Origin: Cymodocea nodosa
Taxonomy: Eukaryota > Streptophyta > Magnoliopsida > Alismatales > Cymodoceaceae
Length of the DNA stretch: 64,000 nt
NCBI GenBank assembly: GCA_036874045.1
Contig: CM072344.1
Span: 2,762,501-2,826,500, forward strand
Reading direction: 5' to 3'
Shown here: positions 51,301-64,000 of the stretch, one piece after another
How positions within the stretch are numbered: the stretch's first letter is position 1
Layout: each line of letters begins with the position of its first letter
Made by a program: the position numbers and the translations under genes
The notes under the pieces: generated by a model
Databases searched by the model: none
What the model saw: only the letters and a program-made list of their open reading frames with translations
What the model was told of the DNA's origin: nothing

Positions 51301-54300
51301 GTGCTGCAGATGCTGCTGCTTCGGCAGCCTCTGCTGTATCAGATAATTTATCAGCTATCTCCTTTATTGTAGAATCACGAGCACGGATATCCCTAGATAG
51401 TTGGTGCAGTTCTTCATCTTTAACCCGAAGAGTCTCCTAAAAAAGCATTCCATGAAATGTGACAATAAAACATGAGAAATGACTAGCAAAAGTCCTCCAT
51501 GATAAAGAATCTGATGGCAAACATATTTTTCCTAAAATTTTTTAGCAGCTATTTTACCTAGAAATAAAATTGCACTTTGCAAATACAACAAAAGATGAAT
51601 AGAGATAAAAAGAATATTCTTCATGGTAATGTAGCATTAAAGCCAAAACTTTAATGAGTACCTAGGTACCTATGTGATACAGCACTTTAAAAAAGAGAAG
51701 AGAATTTATCTTATACAGAACTACAGTACCTATGTGATTGTTTGGCTAAAATCCAAGAAATAAAACAGCAATGACATTTTACTGGCTAGGAAATTCAAAA
51801 GAAAGGATGTAGCTTAGCTGAGTCAGACTAAATCATCAATGCACCATAAACTTCACAATAAATTTCTGTGTACTGCGTATTTGATTGCTGAATTCAAATC
51901 AGTGTGCAAATTATCAGTTTCAATATAAATTGTATCAATCCAAGCACTGAAAATATATAAACCATAAAAGAGTGCTTGAATAGAACTTTAGCGGAAGTTA
52001 AGGCCAAATTGTTTACCTTCATTATTGCTAAATCATCCATTTCATTATTAATTGATTTGTTTGTCATTGTGGACAAAGCTGCTCTCATTGAAATCCGCAT
52101 TGCTGCTTCAATTTCCTTAGTGGCTTCCAATGCAGCAGAATTTGCTGCTGCAAGAACTGTAGCAACTGTCCCTACTTTTGCAGAGCCACTCCCACTTATG
52201 GAATTCACTGCTTCTCTATGAGCTCTGAGTACCAACTGTGTCGCACTGGCTCCCAAGATAAGAAATCCACAGAATGAGAATTCAAAAGGATAACGAGCTT
52301 ACTGTTTGTATAATGATTAAATGAAATAACGATTTCATAGAACAGAATAAACAAAAAAAATGGACAATGCAACAGGGTTACACTGTCAATTGCTATTAAG
52401 GTGCCAAAATAATGCTGATTTTGATAACCTTTAGGACAAAATACACAACTATTACAAGCATCAATATTTTATTATCTTTAAAATTCAAAAGATTTAAAGC
52501 TGCATATTTTCTACATATTTACAACAATAATAATCAATGCCTTCTTCACATGGAACCAGACAAGCAGGAATTATCACAAAGTGATCAGTATGAGGTGAAC
52601 TATAAGTTTAAGATTGCCAAAAGAAACAAAACTTGATTAGATCTACAAGGAAATCATTGTGCAATTTGGAAGTGTAGGCACCATTGCAAATTAAATACTT
52701 TCTAAGGTTTCATTTGGTTTGAATTATAAGAAGAATAGATCATGCACAATCAAGATTATACGCATTTTACAATGTGATTAAAATCAATTTGATTTTATAG
52801 TACTGAAAATGTCCTGTAGATTATCATGTTTGGCTCAAATTAAGGATATTTGAGTAAACATAATTAAAATGATAATCTCATAATCAAACAATAAGTAGAC
52901 TATGAAATTATGCATTTTATATCTTAAAGTTACTATAAATAATTCACTCATTTTTTGCTATAATCTATCAGGTCATTGTGAGATTATACATAACCTTAGA
53001 ATCCACTTTTTGCTGGATTATGAGATTATAGATATTTAATTATAGGAACAAAAACACATAATCCAAATGATAATCTCGTAATTGAATAAAAAGTCAATTA
53101 TGAGATTATGCATTTTACATCTTGAAGTTACGATATACAACCCACTCATTTTTCACTATAATTCATCAAGTCATTATTATTTGTCATCATAATCTGTCAT
53201 TATATACGATCCACTCATTTTTCACTAGATTACTGTCAAATTATCATCATAATTTTATAACTTAAGCACCCATAATCTGAAATAAACAGTCCTAACTCTG
53301 GTACCAAAAGATTTGAGTCATTATGAAGGTTTATTGGAATAAGTAGATGGAAGGACAGATGTTATGTCTGTAATGTGCAACAGTGAATAGGAATATTGGA
53401 GCATCTATAATTTGAATGGTGGATAGCAAGCAAATGTGGACTAGTTCATTGCATTTATACTCCTTCAAAGGACAGCCACCATGCATCAGTGGTGTTTTGC
53501 ACCTCAAATGGAGGGGAAATGGGAACCAGTGACCAGAAGTTACAGATTGTTCATCATGGTTTTATTAGACAATTTGGAGAATTTGGAATGGCATCCTTTT
53601 CAATAAAAGAAGTCATGTTGAAGAAGAAATATCTTCTTTAGAATGTTGTTCTTGTTCATCACAGTGTTTGTTGGAGAATTTGGAGATTTACAAATGTCAC
53701 CCATTTTTGTGTCATAGGTTGTAATTTAGCGGTGTTGGTTGTCCTCACTAAGAGTAGGTGGAATTTCACTTTGGGATATTACGAGAGTCAAAGAATTTGC
53801 AGTGCACTACAAGAGAGAGGGAGAGAGCAGATGATTAAAATTAATTTGTTTTCCACTATTTATGTAGAGCATTATGCAATATGTGTACATTTACATTTGT
53901 ACATATTTCCACTTGAATGCTTACTACAATGAGAATCATCCCATCCTTTCCTTCAAAAACCTATTTTCTGAAATTCAATGAAAACAAGAATATTTCTTTA
54001 TTCAATGAAAAATTTCTCTTTCAACGTAATAGTGTGAAATATGAATACCACCCAAGCAGCCAAAAATAAGTGATAATTGACAAGGAGACACGTAAGCATC
54101 CAATATAAACAGGAAGACGATGGCATGATGCCTAGACAACAAACACTTCATGCCAAAAAGGTGGCTTAACTGCTGTGGAACTAAAAAATAATATATTTCT
54201 TGTAATATGCATCACATCAAAGAAGAGGATATAACTTACGGGAAGAGAACCTATTAGATATGGCATACAAAACAAAAGATGGAAAGGCTTACTGCAAAGT

Positions 54301-56009
54301 GGATACCCAAGCTCTCGCAGCACCAGGAGTTTCTGCACATAAAAAGTATTCTTTCTTTTGAGGAGTACCAATGTCTAAGCAAGTAATTAAGAAGCACTGA
54401 AAGAGTGATAAGTAAGAAAAACTTAAAAACACTAAATTATCATACATTGCTTTTATATAAAAAATATGGGTATTTAAATTATAACTGGACAAAGGGTTTG
54501 GATACAAAAACAGCAGCCATCATACTTTGGAAGACCCCTGTAGCATATTAATCAAGAAAATATTACAGTAACATTTAAACTTGTAAGATGATAGAAGAGA
54601 TGTAAGCTAAATGTCTTACTGAAAGTTTAAAGGGGATAATGTAATTGTACTGGTTGAATCAAACAGGATGGCTCCCTTAATTGCTGTCTCATTTCTCCTA
54701 GTCCTATGTTACACTTGCCAAATTGTTAAACAAGTCCAGTAAAATAACAACAACCATAAGTATAAGTATAAATTGAATGATTGATGAAAATGTAATATAG
54801 CATACTTGTATTCCATTTTTCCTGTGGTAGGATCTAAAATTACCCAGCGTTCGTTCCATTTTCTAAGCTGCTTGCAGATCAAAATATAACTAGTATTAGT
54901 TCAAAAGACCAAGAAATATATTGCAACCAAAAATATGAGTTATATGAAAATTAACTCATCCATGCAGCTTATACTAGGAAGTTGATTGCTTTGCAACCAC
55001 AATCTGTTATGACATGATGTGAAATTCACACAAACCCTGTGAGAGTATAAAATCTCTCTTTGCATGGTTATTTAACTTTTCTTATGTGCAACATCAGCAA
55101 CAACCTCACAATGTTTTTAAAATGGAAAACAAACTTTGGAAGAATTGAAGATTTATAAAAGATTTTTACATGCATATAACCACCACAATTATCAAATTAG
55201 TCGGACTTAATTCAATCACATGTAATATAGCTTAAAGGAACATGTCTTGAATATATGTAATTATCATTCATTCACAAGTCACTAAATTGGAAAAAATAAA
55301 TACATGAGAAAATAAATAAAGTATAGAATAACTAAATAATTATCTAAATAATGAAATTGTGTCAATAACAAGTCAACAGCTCAATAAGCAATGCTCTAAC
55401 TTAATGGGTAATGGTTAATAAGTGGCCATTTATAGTCCTTTTTCGGTCATTTATTTCCTTTTCTCACAAGATAATGGCTGCCTAAACCGTCAAAAGTTGA
55501 GAAGTGGCCAATTATTTCAAAACGTGTAACATTTATTGGTCAAAGACATCAGCATTTAAACTTTAAACGGCTTTTTTTCATTTTTGAAACATTGTGATCT
55601 CATTTTTTATATTTGTAAAATTTAAATTACTAAATAATTCAAATTTATTAGATTGTTATCAATGTCCATTTAGATTGTCACGATTACCCTTCAACAAACT
55701 TCAAATAAACATTTTGGTTCAATTTTGCTTCATCAATGACTGCTTAGTCTCACAAATTTATTAGTCTGACATATAACTGGTAGAAAGAATCGTCCTTCCC
55801 AATTTGAACCAGCAAACGAAGAAATTTTACGAATAGAAAATCGTTAAACAACCCAAACAAACAAACAAAATTCAGAAACCGGCAACTCTCGGAGAAAATC
55901 TTACCGTCTCGGACCTTTTAAGCAGAGGCCCCTGCAGCAGATTCTTCCCAGAGCCGGATGCCAACTGCCTCTTGATCTTCTCCAAGCTATTCTCGGTGTT
56001 ATCCCCCAT
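48318..56009 (-). CDS. SWAP70-like protein: PH domain plus long coiled coil
   Basis: Nine exons on the minus strand: 56009-55905, 54867-54806, 54703-54620, 54537-54506, 54374-54293, 52245-52017, 51436-51209, 49197-48905 and 48669-48318. Phases agree throughout and the product is 488 residues. The PH domain (about 25-130) is spread over exons 1-6: GPLLKRSETLRKWNERWVIL, DPTTGKMEYK, GCCFYIGTPQKKEYFLC and the Trp-bearing GAARAWVSTL helix. Residues about 190-375 are Glu/Lys/Ala-rich coiled coil (SDTAEAAEAAASAAHLMDEE, LLLKQRDSAIQEAHLWRSEL). An acidic Ser-rich tail follows. This is the plant SWAP70 family (At2g30880 type), described as a phosphoinositide-binding Rac/ROP-linked signalling factor in immunity. 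That role is family knowledge, not shown here. The donor of exon 7 (AAG then GTGCTT) is weak but is the one that keeps frame. Intron 5 carries a MITE. Confidence 0.93.
50058..50100. repeat. Short AAGATAAGATAAG repeat in intron 7
   Basis: Two tandem-like copies of AAAGATAAGATAAGA in the large intron 7 of the SWAP70-like gene. Simple repeat with no visible function. Confidence 0.6.
52706..53292. mobile_element. Tourist-like (PIF/Harbinger) MITE in intron 5 of the SWAP70-like gene
   Basis: A 587-bp non-coding element flanked on both sides by TAA (52703-52705 and 53293-53295), the 3-bp target duplication typical of PIF/Harbinger. The left end GGTTTCATTTGGTTTGAATTAT and the right end read inward, GGACTGTTTATTTCAGATTAT, are imperfect inverted repeats close to the family's GG..TGTTTGGTT pattern. 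Inside, a segment of about 115-125 bp occurs twice in direct orientation (52862-52976 and 53050-53174), with a short third piece at about 53199-53250. It has no transposase, so it is non-autonomous. Confidence 0.75.
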
Positions 56010-57400
56010 CTTCTGCAGCACATATCAACCAAAAAGGGGAAATTTCGATTCCGGTCAAACCAAAGGATCTAATCCACTAATTCGACGGAAAGTGGGACGA
56101 AGAACCAACCGCGGGGGATCCATTCGACGCCATTGGAGGAGGAGCCGTGGCGGAGAACGTTGATGTGGGCTGCTTCGTTGCGGGTTACCTGGTGGTCTGA
56201 CTGACTGGTAGGCGAAGCCGAATCTGGCAGATGGGTGATTTTGCAGAGTCGAGAGGAATTTGCTATTTGTTCCGACAACAGAACTTTAATTTTTTTCCAG
56301 ACCCAACTTGTTGACCCTAACATTTAACATTTCATGTATGTTAGTGTAATAAAATAAATTTTTAAAAAATAAACAGTCTTGACATGTGAGTAAATACTCC
56401 AAAATTATAAATTTTTTTGTATTTTTTTTTAGCATGCAACTATATATATCTATGATGTTGTATTGAGAGGAGATTAAATTAGTGAAGTTTTATATCATCT
56501 AAACTTTTCTCACAAGAAATTAGTTAGACATGATATCTAGATAAGGCCTCAATTCAAACTTATTCTTCTCATAGCAAACTATAAATTAAGTGATTCATCC
56601 AATTGGATTATCTACTTATCATTCTAATGTTGCTTAGCTAACCTATCACACTAGTCATGTTAATTATCTGGGTTAGTGAAGTCAAACCCTTTGCAAAGGA
56701 GTTAAATCATAGCAAATGTATCCACTAATAGTTGCACACCATGTGTTTGTTGGTGATTAAATGATCACCTACCATTGCAAATTATGTGGACCGTTATAAA
56801 TAAAGCTTAGTGTACTTATAATAAGGACAATCGATCTGGTAACTAATCCTTGAACCCTAACTCTAAATCTAATCTTCATTTTCATCTTGCTTATTGGATT
56901 TAAGTATAAAGAGCCCTTGGATACATTCACATAAAGGGCTAGCTAGTCACCTTTTGTTGGTTGAGTATCTTCCAACATTGTTATCTTCAAGTTGTCGAGT
57001 ATCACTTACCATACCATAGAGAATGCAACCAAGATTGTAGCATGGTGAAGCAACTAAGATCATTAAGTTCAATCTTAAATCTTAAACGATAAATTATAAA
57101 TAACTTTAAACTCAAATTTTAAATTCTAAACCTTAAACCTTAATCTTAGATTCTAAATCCTAATCTCTATTTCAAAACTTTAAAACTCATAAACCCTAAT
57201 TTCAAATGTCTATAACAAGATTTAGCACCTAAAAATGCATTTAAAATCCTAGGATAAGCAAGCGTTTGGCATTGTAATCATGAACTCAAAAGTGTGATAT
57301 TTGAAATTTCAAAAATGAAATCAAATCTGGATCGAAGATTGAGATGAGGAAAAGTTTTCTAATCATTGTGATATCATGATAGACTTTTCTCAAGAAGATG
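56010..57400. other. Leader/promoter side of the SWAP70-like gene, then spacer
   Basis: 56010-56330 is relatively GC-rich and lies directly upstream of the start codon, so it is the likely 5' untranslated leader and core promoter; the minus frame 56069-56323 there is not recognised. From 56330 the DNA is AT-rich. Around 57060-57200 a degenerate TTAAACCTTAAACC-like tract occurs. Confidence 0.5.
57060..57200. repeat. Degenerate AAACCTTAA/AACCCTAA tract
   Basis: Repeated words of the form TAAACC, AACCTTAA and AACCCTAA recall the plant telomere unit CCCTAAA in decayed form. A similar tract lies at 62965-63030. Confidence 0.45.
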
Positions 57401-57415
57401 ATAAAGATTGACTAA

Positions 57416-59050
57416 TTGTGGTGCGGTGATAAAAGCTCCAAGTTTTCATATGATTTGATAAATAGTAGAATAAGAAATAATCCTTTCGAGAAGAAGTTAA
57501 ATTCTCATTATTTAGATGACTATATGAATATCATAAAAGAGAAAGATAGAAATTTCTTTATGACTTTATTAGCTTTGGTGGGCATTAGTATCAAAAAGAG
57601 CCTTTTAGAAGTCGTTCATAACGAAGTTATCTCTAAGGGCAATGTAGATTTGATGAGATCTTTCAAGTTGTTAATTCAATGGATAATGAAAAGGTTCCTA
57701 GTTCAAATGGATTAAATGCAAAACCTTTCAAGAACTATTGGAACATGGTTGGGATTGATGTTTGTGTGACTTAAGAGTCCATTTGTGTTGCACAAGTGTA
57801 GAAATTGAAGAAATAGAAAGTTAGGAAATATTGGAATCAGGATGTCAAGAAATGGAAGAAACAAAAAAGTTTGAAAAGTGAAACTTAAAGTTGTTTATGC
57901 TACTATAAAAAAGTTAGAAAAATTATGTAATTTAAGGTTTTGATGGTTAACTTAAACTTTAATATTAATATTATTAACATTATAATAAATCATAAACTAT
58001 TAATAATTAAACTGATTATAACATGATAATAATCATATAAATAATAACGTAATTATTAACATATAATAAATAATAAATATGATATAGATATCAACATAAT
58101 AAATTGAAATATAATAATTGTAATTATAATAACAAATAAATAATAGCATATATATTTATAATCATAGTTATAACGTATATAAATAATGATAATTATAATT
58201 TTATATAATATAATTATAATTATACTATACTATATATATATTATAAATATAATTATAATATGTTACTTTATAATTATAATTATAAGTTATAAATATTGAT
58301 ATGTACTATATTGCTATTTATATCACTTTATACAAATTATAAATATTTATATCATATAATATTTAAATACTATAATGATATTTTTTATATATTAACATAT
58401 ATGTTAATATAATATATATAAAAGAATCTTCAGTGTTTCTCAATTTTTAAAGGTTTGAAAGTTGGAAATGACTTTTCTTTCATATCTTCTCAAATAACAT
58501 AAATACAAGAAAAGTTAGGAAAACTTTTTAATTCTTGACTTTCCTAGTCACACAAATCTCTTTAAGGTTTAGGGTTTTGGAATTTCTATGACAATAAGCT
58601 CAACTATTCATGGAAAGTTACATTCTTAGTACTCGTTCACAAGGACTAGCTAGTCAAGTAGTTCATGGACTTTCTATCATCTTATGCAATGTCACTAATA
58701 GAATCTTTGCCAAAGTTCATGGCTAAGTGCATGGCTTGACACTTCCCTAAGATAATCTCTAGTGAAAAAGAAATTTTTTTTGAAGGAAGAGTAATTTATT
58801 ATAATATAACTATGACATATGAGTTGGGCCGACAGTTGTGAAAAGGAAATAAAGGGGGAAGTGTTATTCTTATCTTGGAAATGAAGACTTATGGCTGTAT
58901 AAAATGAAAATTTTTATACAATGCGCTTTTAAAGATTGGTTTTTCTAAAAAGTGGGGTGAAACTCATCAAAAATTGCATTACAATGACTTCTCAATTTTT
59001 ACTGATTGGGGGCCTACTCCTTTCATTATAGGTAGTAGGGCTTAAGCAAA
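57416..59050 (+). mobile_element. L1-type LINE fossil: linker and reverse-transcriptase remains
   Basis: At 57430-57770 the plus strand matches the region preceding and starting the reverse transcriptase of plant L1 elements: in one frame a DNEKVPSSNGLNAKPFKNYW segment resembles the APGPDGF..FFKKFW motif. At 58666-58860 it resembles the following RT blocks (LSIILCNVTNRIFAKV, then LPKIISSEKEIFFEGRVIYY, matching RPISLCN..YKI and ..EGRQI). The frame shifts and stops several times. About 500 bp of almost pure AT (57930-58430) lies between the two RT pieces and is not part of a normal LINE, so it is an insertion or expansion. Confidence 0.7.
57930..58430. repeat. AT-only block inside the LINE remains
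   Basis: About 500 bases made almost wholly of A and T, with TAATA/TATAAT words. No coding sequence. It interrupts the LINE-like similarity. Confidence 0.7.
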
Positions 59051-59239
59051 TATTTCAAGTGGCCAGATCAAAACGACATAATCCAATACAATCAAACTAT
59101 ATCGTTAAATAGCATGACCCAATATTTTAGGTCAAATTGGGTAGCCGTCTGATGCAATCAAATTGTATTGGCATATATAACTTGGTTTGGGCAAATGCGT
59201 CAGGACGACTTGATGAAAGGTTAGCTTATTGGTCCAACT

Positions 59240-59423
<184 letters not shown>

Positions 59424-59429
59424 GGGGGG

Positions 59430-61880
59430 GGGAAGGAAGACATACATACGTGTGTATGTACAAATCTCAATATAAATAATATTGATTGATGGAAGAAAAA
59501 AAGAAGTACAACATTTCCTATTTTATATTTCATGGTTAGAAATTTTCTAATCATTCAAGTTTCTTTTACAACATGTGAACTAGTTTTAGTATTAATGAAA
59601 ATATTTTAGATGAAAGAAAATCTAGATTGAAAGAGCAATATTTTAAAAGTTATAATGTACATTAAAGATTGAAAACTTACTTAACATTGTATTTAACAAT
59701 AATATGATGATTGAAAGGATGCTTTTGTTAATATAAATATTAAAGCAAGCTAAAAAGAAGTAATTAATTTTCTTACTTTTATTTTTATAAAACTGTAAAT
59801 TTTTCTTTATTATGTATTTTTTCCTTTGTTATTTTTTTTTGTAATTTTTTTCAGCATAACGTGTTTAAAAAAATTGAACTTTGATGAAGTAAAAGTTCAA
59901 TTTTATTGTAATCTAATTTCAAAAACTACAATAAATTGTTATTTTTATTTTTATTGCCTATTATGACAATGTTTGATACCATACGATATACAAGTAGTGC
60001 TAAGCATGATTGGATTTGGGTTGGGTATTCTTAAGAAATATAGTCTTGAAAATAAGGATTATCATCTCCATTAAGAGATAAATTATTTACTCTAATAAGT
60101 ATAGTATGCGATTCCTTAAACCTTTTAGGATCACAATGCTACGCTGAAATACCATATCCAGAAGCAAAATACAAATGAGTTTGAATTTGTCTACGACACG
60201 TTTTGTGGTCTTAGCTTCACCTTTTACTAAATGTCTATTAAGATGACTTATACTACCATAAGATTTATAAGAGAAGTTTGCATGGTTAAAAAAAATCTCT
60301 CCTCTCTGTAGTCCTGTCGTCTATCGTTTCCATCTTTATTGTAAATTTGGTGTAGACTTTAGCTCTTCTAGTAGACTTCTTTACAAACAACAACGATACC
60401 ATAATGGATGCGATGGTTTGAATAGTTCCATGCATTGATTAACACCTCGTTCAACTCTTGAAAATATTGGTATTCTAAAATAAGGTTGTTAGTCATTATT
60501 GTCAAAAAATGTTTTCAAGAGAGAGAGAGGATTGGAAAGGAAGGCAGAGAGTTAAACTTTAGAGAATTGGAGTTGAGAGTTAGAAGAAGTGTGTGAGAAA
60601 ATGTGTGAAGAAATAAGAAGAGGGTAAGGTTATCGACAGGCTGAGAGGCATTTTAGATCGTTGGTAAACTTAGATGTAATTTTAGAAAATATTTTTTAAA
60701 ACAATGAAGAAAACGAGGACTAAAGCATAATTTTAACAAAGTTTTAAATTCATTTTAAAGAAATAAATCCTTTAAATTAAGAAGCAGGTCATCTTCCAAA
60801 ATAAAGAGCTGATGGTAGTCTTTGACCATTGCATGATGTTGGGTCGTTGGCATAGTTGTATTGAATGGTCACCTAACAGTCAGTCATAAATGTTAAGTTT
60901 AATTAGTCAACAATATTAGTTAGACTCGAACTTACTTGACATGTTTATCATATTATATGTCATATCATAAGTTACATATCTTGATAATTTCTACTTCCCT
61001 CCTATAATCAGAAAAACTATAGTCAAGGACATAATATGACAAGTGTCATGTGAACTTGCACATCTTCTTCTTTTCAAATTATGCAATCATTCAGAATAAA
61101 TTAGAAAATGCAATACTTCTACCTAAAAATGCACTAAATATACCAATTGCCATAGAAAATTTCCAAAAATTATCGTTAATTCCAGAAAATTTTCTTAAAT
61201 GTTTCTGGACAAAAATAGAGAGAAATTCTTGGGTTTTACATACCAAGTCCAAATTCTTGGTTTCCACACAAGAAGGTAGGAGAAACCTCACTCGTTGGAG
61301 CAAAGGAATTTAGGACGGGTTGATATAGCTTCTAGAATTTCCTTTTTTTCTGTAGAGACTTGTGTTAAATAAACTTCCCACTGAAAACAACATTACCAAG
61401 ATAGGAATTCAGCTGACATCAAAATGCTTGTATTGTGGATTCTCAAATGATAGGGAGAGCTCTAGCACTTGTTTTTTGAAGGAAAATGTGCAAGGACTTG
61501 CTGACAGTGGCTTTTAAACTTTTTTCAGATGAGCGCTTCTCATGAAAAGTACTATGAAGATTGCATGTGGAGCATTTTTGAAAGGAAAAAAAGATCAAGC
61601 CTTTTGTGACTAAAATGAGAAGAAACCTATGCACACATATGCTTTGGGGGATTTAGAAGGATAGTTGTAATATCAAATATAGAAACACCATGGCTACCTA
61701 ATGGGTATTATAAAAAGGATCAATGGCTTAGTGGCTGACTTCAAATAGCTTTATAAGAGATTGAAACACAGTAATGAATGGAAGATATATATTACTAAAG
61801 CTGTTAGTTACAAGGATATCTCTATGATGTATCCTCATTGCTAGATTAATTGTCAAATAGGAGAAACCCCCTCAGAACTA
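59430..61880. other. AT-rich stretch without a supportable gene
   Basis: No recognisable host gene. Some of it may be decayed LINE sequence linking the RT remains upstream to the RNase H remains downstream, but nothing specific could be identified. Confidence 0.45.
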
Positions 61881-61884
61881 GCTT

Positions 61885-62265
61885 TGACTAAATATAGATG
61901 GAGAGTCGAAAAAGATGTTGGGATTGCAGGTAGAGGAATCCTTCTAGATCATCATGGTAATATACTTTTGTGATGGCCTTCTTGAGGTTCTATGGAAATT
62001 TCACAAACGCTATTGCAGAATTAGGAGCTGCAAAGGAGAGCTTTGACTAGTGTGTCACCCACAATATTGACTTGAGTCCAAGTTATTCTCAAAGTGAGCT
62101 CTAAGGCAATGGTTGATAAAATCAAGCAAGATAGAAGTTCTATATGATATAAGAACAAAGAGATTGAATGTTTGATGCTGAACAACAATATGTTGGTGGC
62201 TATATACAACATCATTTCTATGAAGGCAACAATGTTGCTAATAGCCTAGTCAATTTGGGATGTTA
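61885..62265 (+). mobile_element. RNase H-like remnant of a plant LINE
   Basis: The plus strand at 61891-61971 reads KYRWRVEKDVGIAGRGILL then DHHGNILL, which resembles the start of the RNase H domain carried at the end of plant L1 polyproteins (GG.LRD..G). In another frame AIAELGAAKESF follows (compare N..AEL.AL..GL), and 62193-62262 reads HHFYEGNNVANSLVNLGC, the typical end (FREGN..AD.LAN.G). It contains stops and frame changes. Same strand as the RT remains at 57416-59050, so both could come from one element. Confidence 0.65.
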
Positions 62266-62269
62266 AAGG

Positions 62270-63820
62270 AGGAATTTCTAGGTTTATGGGCACTATTTTG
62301 AGCTTCCTAGTTTGACTTGAGGATGTTACGGTATTGCAAATGGGGCCTATGCCAGATGAGGACAAAATTCAAGTGAAGTTGACTTGGCTTGCAAATCGGT
62401 GTCCCTTGTGTTTTCTTGCCTTAAATTCAAAGAGATAGTCAAGGGAAAGAAGCATTGAAGAGCCTATCTTTAGGAATCGAAACATTCCATTGGTTAGACT
62501 TCAAACTCTTTCAAGGGAGAATGATCAACCAAATAGTGGAAATTGGGCTCTTGTAAGGGACAATCATATTCTTACCTTGAGTTTCGAGAGGCTTTCTCAA
62601 AGAATAAGGGGAAGAAACATAGAAAGGGAAAATTTTGGGAGTTTGAACTTTCCATTTTTTTCCTTCAAACTCAATCAAGGGAGGACTAACTAGGAAAGGA
62701 TCATTCGGCTCAAGTAGGGGAGAAAAAATACCTTCCAAGTTGTTGTAGAGGAAGTCCCTTGGGGCTTGGGGTTGAGATTTTTGAAAATGGCAAACACCTA
62801 GACTATCATCCAATTTGACTTTTCAAATTTTAATTGCTTTTTTATTATAGGCAAGTAAAGACACTATTTTTGCTCTATTTGGTTTTTGTTGGTTCTTCTT
62901 GCATGTATCCTCTTCTTATAGATTGAGCCCTACTCCATAAATAAATAGATTAAAGAATTTATTTAAAAAATCTTAAATTCTAAAGTCTAAAACTTTAAAC
63001 CTTAATTCTAAACCTTAAATCCAAGATTTTTGCAATATCATTCTTGTACACACTCTTGCTTCCAAAATCTTCTCCAAGATGCTCCCCCTCTAGGTCAAAT
63101 GGTTAACAAATAGGGCCCCACCTATCAACATTATAGTATGAGCTACTAGTTTCAAGCCACAGGAATGATTGCAAATAACCTAAGGGATTGCTTGTTGTTC
63201 TAAGTGTTAAGATTGGGTGACATCATTGACAAAGAATGAATAGTGAAGTTTAATGAATTAAAATTAATTATGCACTATTTACGATGTATGACAATTACAT
63301 GAGTAGGATGTATGAATTTTGAGTTAAAATGAATTATAAACTAAAGAAGAGACAATGATCCAAACCACAAATAACATAAGAAAATTTATAGTGTTTCACC
63401 CATAATCTAGATTGTACAAAACTCAACCTTGTTACAATAAAGTCCCCTCCCATTCTGTAAACATGCTTAAGGATGCAAAGAAGAGATCCTCTTTACTACA
63501 AGTACCACAATTGAGGATGTGTTTTTTCTTTGTAAGATTGTAACTAAGTACACCAATGTATTGCATGGATAGGTAAGAGAAGTCACCATACAAATGATAC
63601 ATTGGACTTCTCTTTAATTATTGCTTAGACAAACTCCTTAAGAGCTTCGAAGGAATCAAAATACTTCTAGTAATACTTTGGTAATGTGTTGAAAACTCAA
63701 AGTTTGAAAATTAATTGTTAAAGCTTTATTCCTTTGAAGTACACTAACTATACTTAATTGACTTAACAATATTTGACAAGTCAAGGAGTTTGGGGAAGAA
63801 ATAATGTTGTAGCAATAAAT
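62270..63820. other. AT-rich stretch with possible LINE-derived zinc-finger scrap
   Basis: 62335-62440 reads in part QVKLTWLANRCPLCF, weakly like the zinc-knuckle region of LINE ORF1 proteins; this is uncertain. A TTAAACC-like tract occurs at 62965-63030. Nothing else recognised. Confidence 0.35.
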
Positions 63821-63829
63821 AGAGATTAG

Positions 63830-64000
63830 GAAAGAAGGAAAGAACCTGGTTGACAAGTGGTGAGTGTGAGAGAACAATAATGAGCAACAAGCTCAAGCAA
63901 ACAATAATGAGTGGCAAACAAGAGCAAATAGTGGCAAACGATAAGCAGTGAGCAATGAGTGTGAGTGAACAATAGTGAGTGACAAGTGACAAGTGGTAAG
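63830..64000. repeat. Degenerate GTGAG/CAA-rich repeat at the window end
   Basis: Imperfectly repeated words AACAATAATGAG, GAGCAA, AGTGTGAG and GACAAGTGG fill the last 170 bases. It looks like a decayed minisatellite and continues past the window edge. Confidence 0.55.

Noticed and set aside
61050-61313. 87-codon plus-strand frame
   Set aside because: No recognisable domain. It lies among LINE remains and AT-rich DNA.

Overview
The window is nuclear DNA of a flowering plant. It is AT-rich and full of LTR-retrotransposon fossils, and the host genes have small coding exons, GT-AG introns and plant-specific protein families. The protein flavour fits a non-grass monocot at least as well as a eudicot, but I cannot place the species.

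Five host genes can be read by splicing. (1) 4036-5617, minus: a five-exon GARP/G2-like MYB transcription factor ending in an EAR-type LELTL motif. (2) 17123-25034, plus: a three-exon DUF1068 membrane protein whose second intron, about 7.1 kb, is filled with Copia and Gypsy fossils. (3) 26846-27898, minus: a three-exon NAC factor of the JUB1/NAC042 type; both introns are multiples of three and open in frame. (4) 30362-43067, minus: the three 3' exons of a membrane cytochrome b5-like gene (CB5LP type). Its last intron, about 12.4 kb, carries nested retrotransposons and separates the exons coding for the two haem-ligand histidines. The 5' anchor exon was not found. (5) 48318-56009, minus: a nine-exon SWAP70-like protein (PH domain plus coiled coil), fully open at 488 residues.

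Layout: 1-3.95 kb is intergenic with Copia scraps, including a perfect 45-bp-arm palindrome. 4-5.6 kb is the GARP gene. 5.6-10 kb is intergenic with an unexplained GC-rich island near 7.6-7.9 kb. 10.1-16 kb holds a Copia 5' end interrupted by a minus-strand SIRE-like Copia. 17-25 kb is the DUF1068 gene and its retrotransposon-filled intron. 26.8-27.9 kb is the NAC gene. 30.4-43.1 kb is the cytochrome b5-like gene, containing a SIRE-like Copia with paired LTRs inside an older Copia, then a long inverted repeat and tandem duplications. 43.1-48.3 kb is mostly featureless apart from a GC-rich, CT-repeat leader-like segment. 48.3-56 kb is the PH-domain gene, with a Tourist-like MITE in intron 5. 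57.4-62.3 kb holds L1-type LINE remains, simple repeats and AT-only DNA. The end is degenerate short repeats.

The genes share no evident pathway: two are transcription factors, one a haem electron carrier, one a membrane-signalling protein and one an anchored protein of unknown function. I found no operon-like or defence system. The unusual biology is structural: intact genes spliced across very long retrotransposon-filled introns, in-frame retainable introns, a 24-nt micro-exon and competing splice donors.
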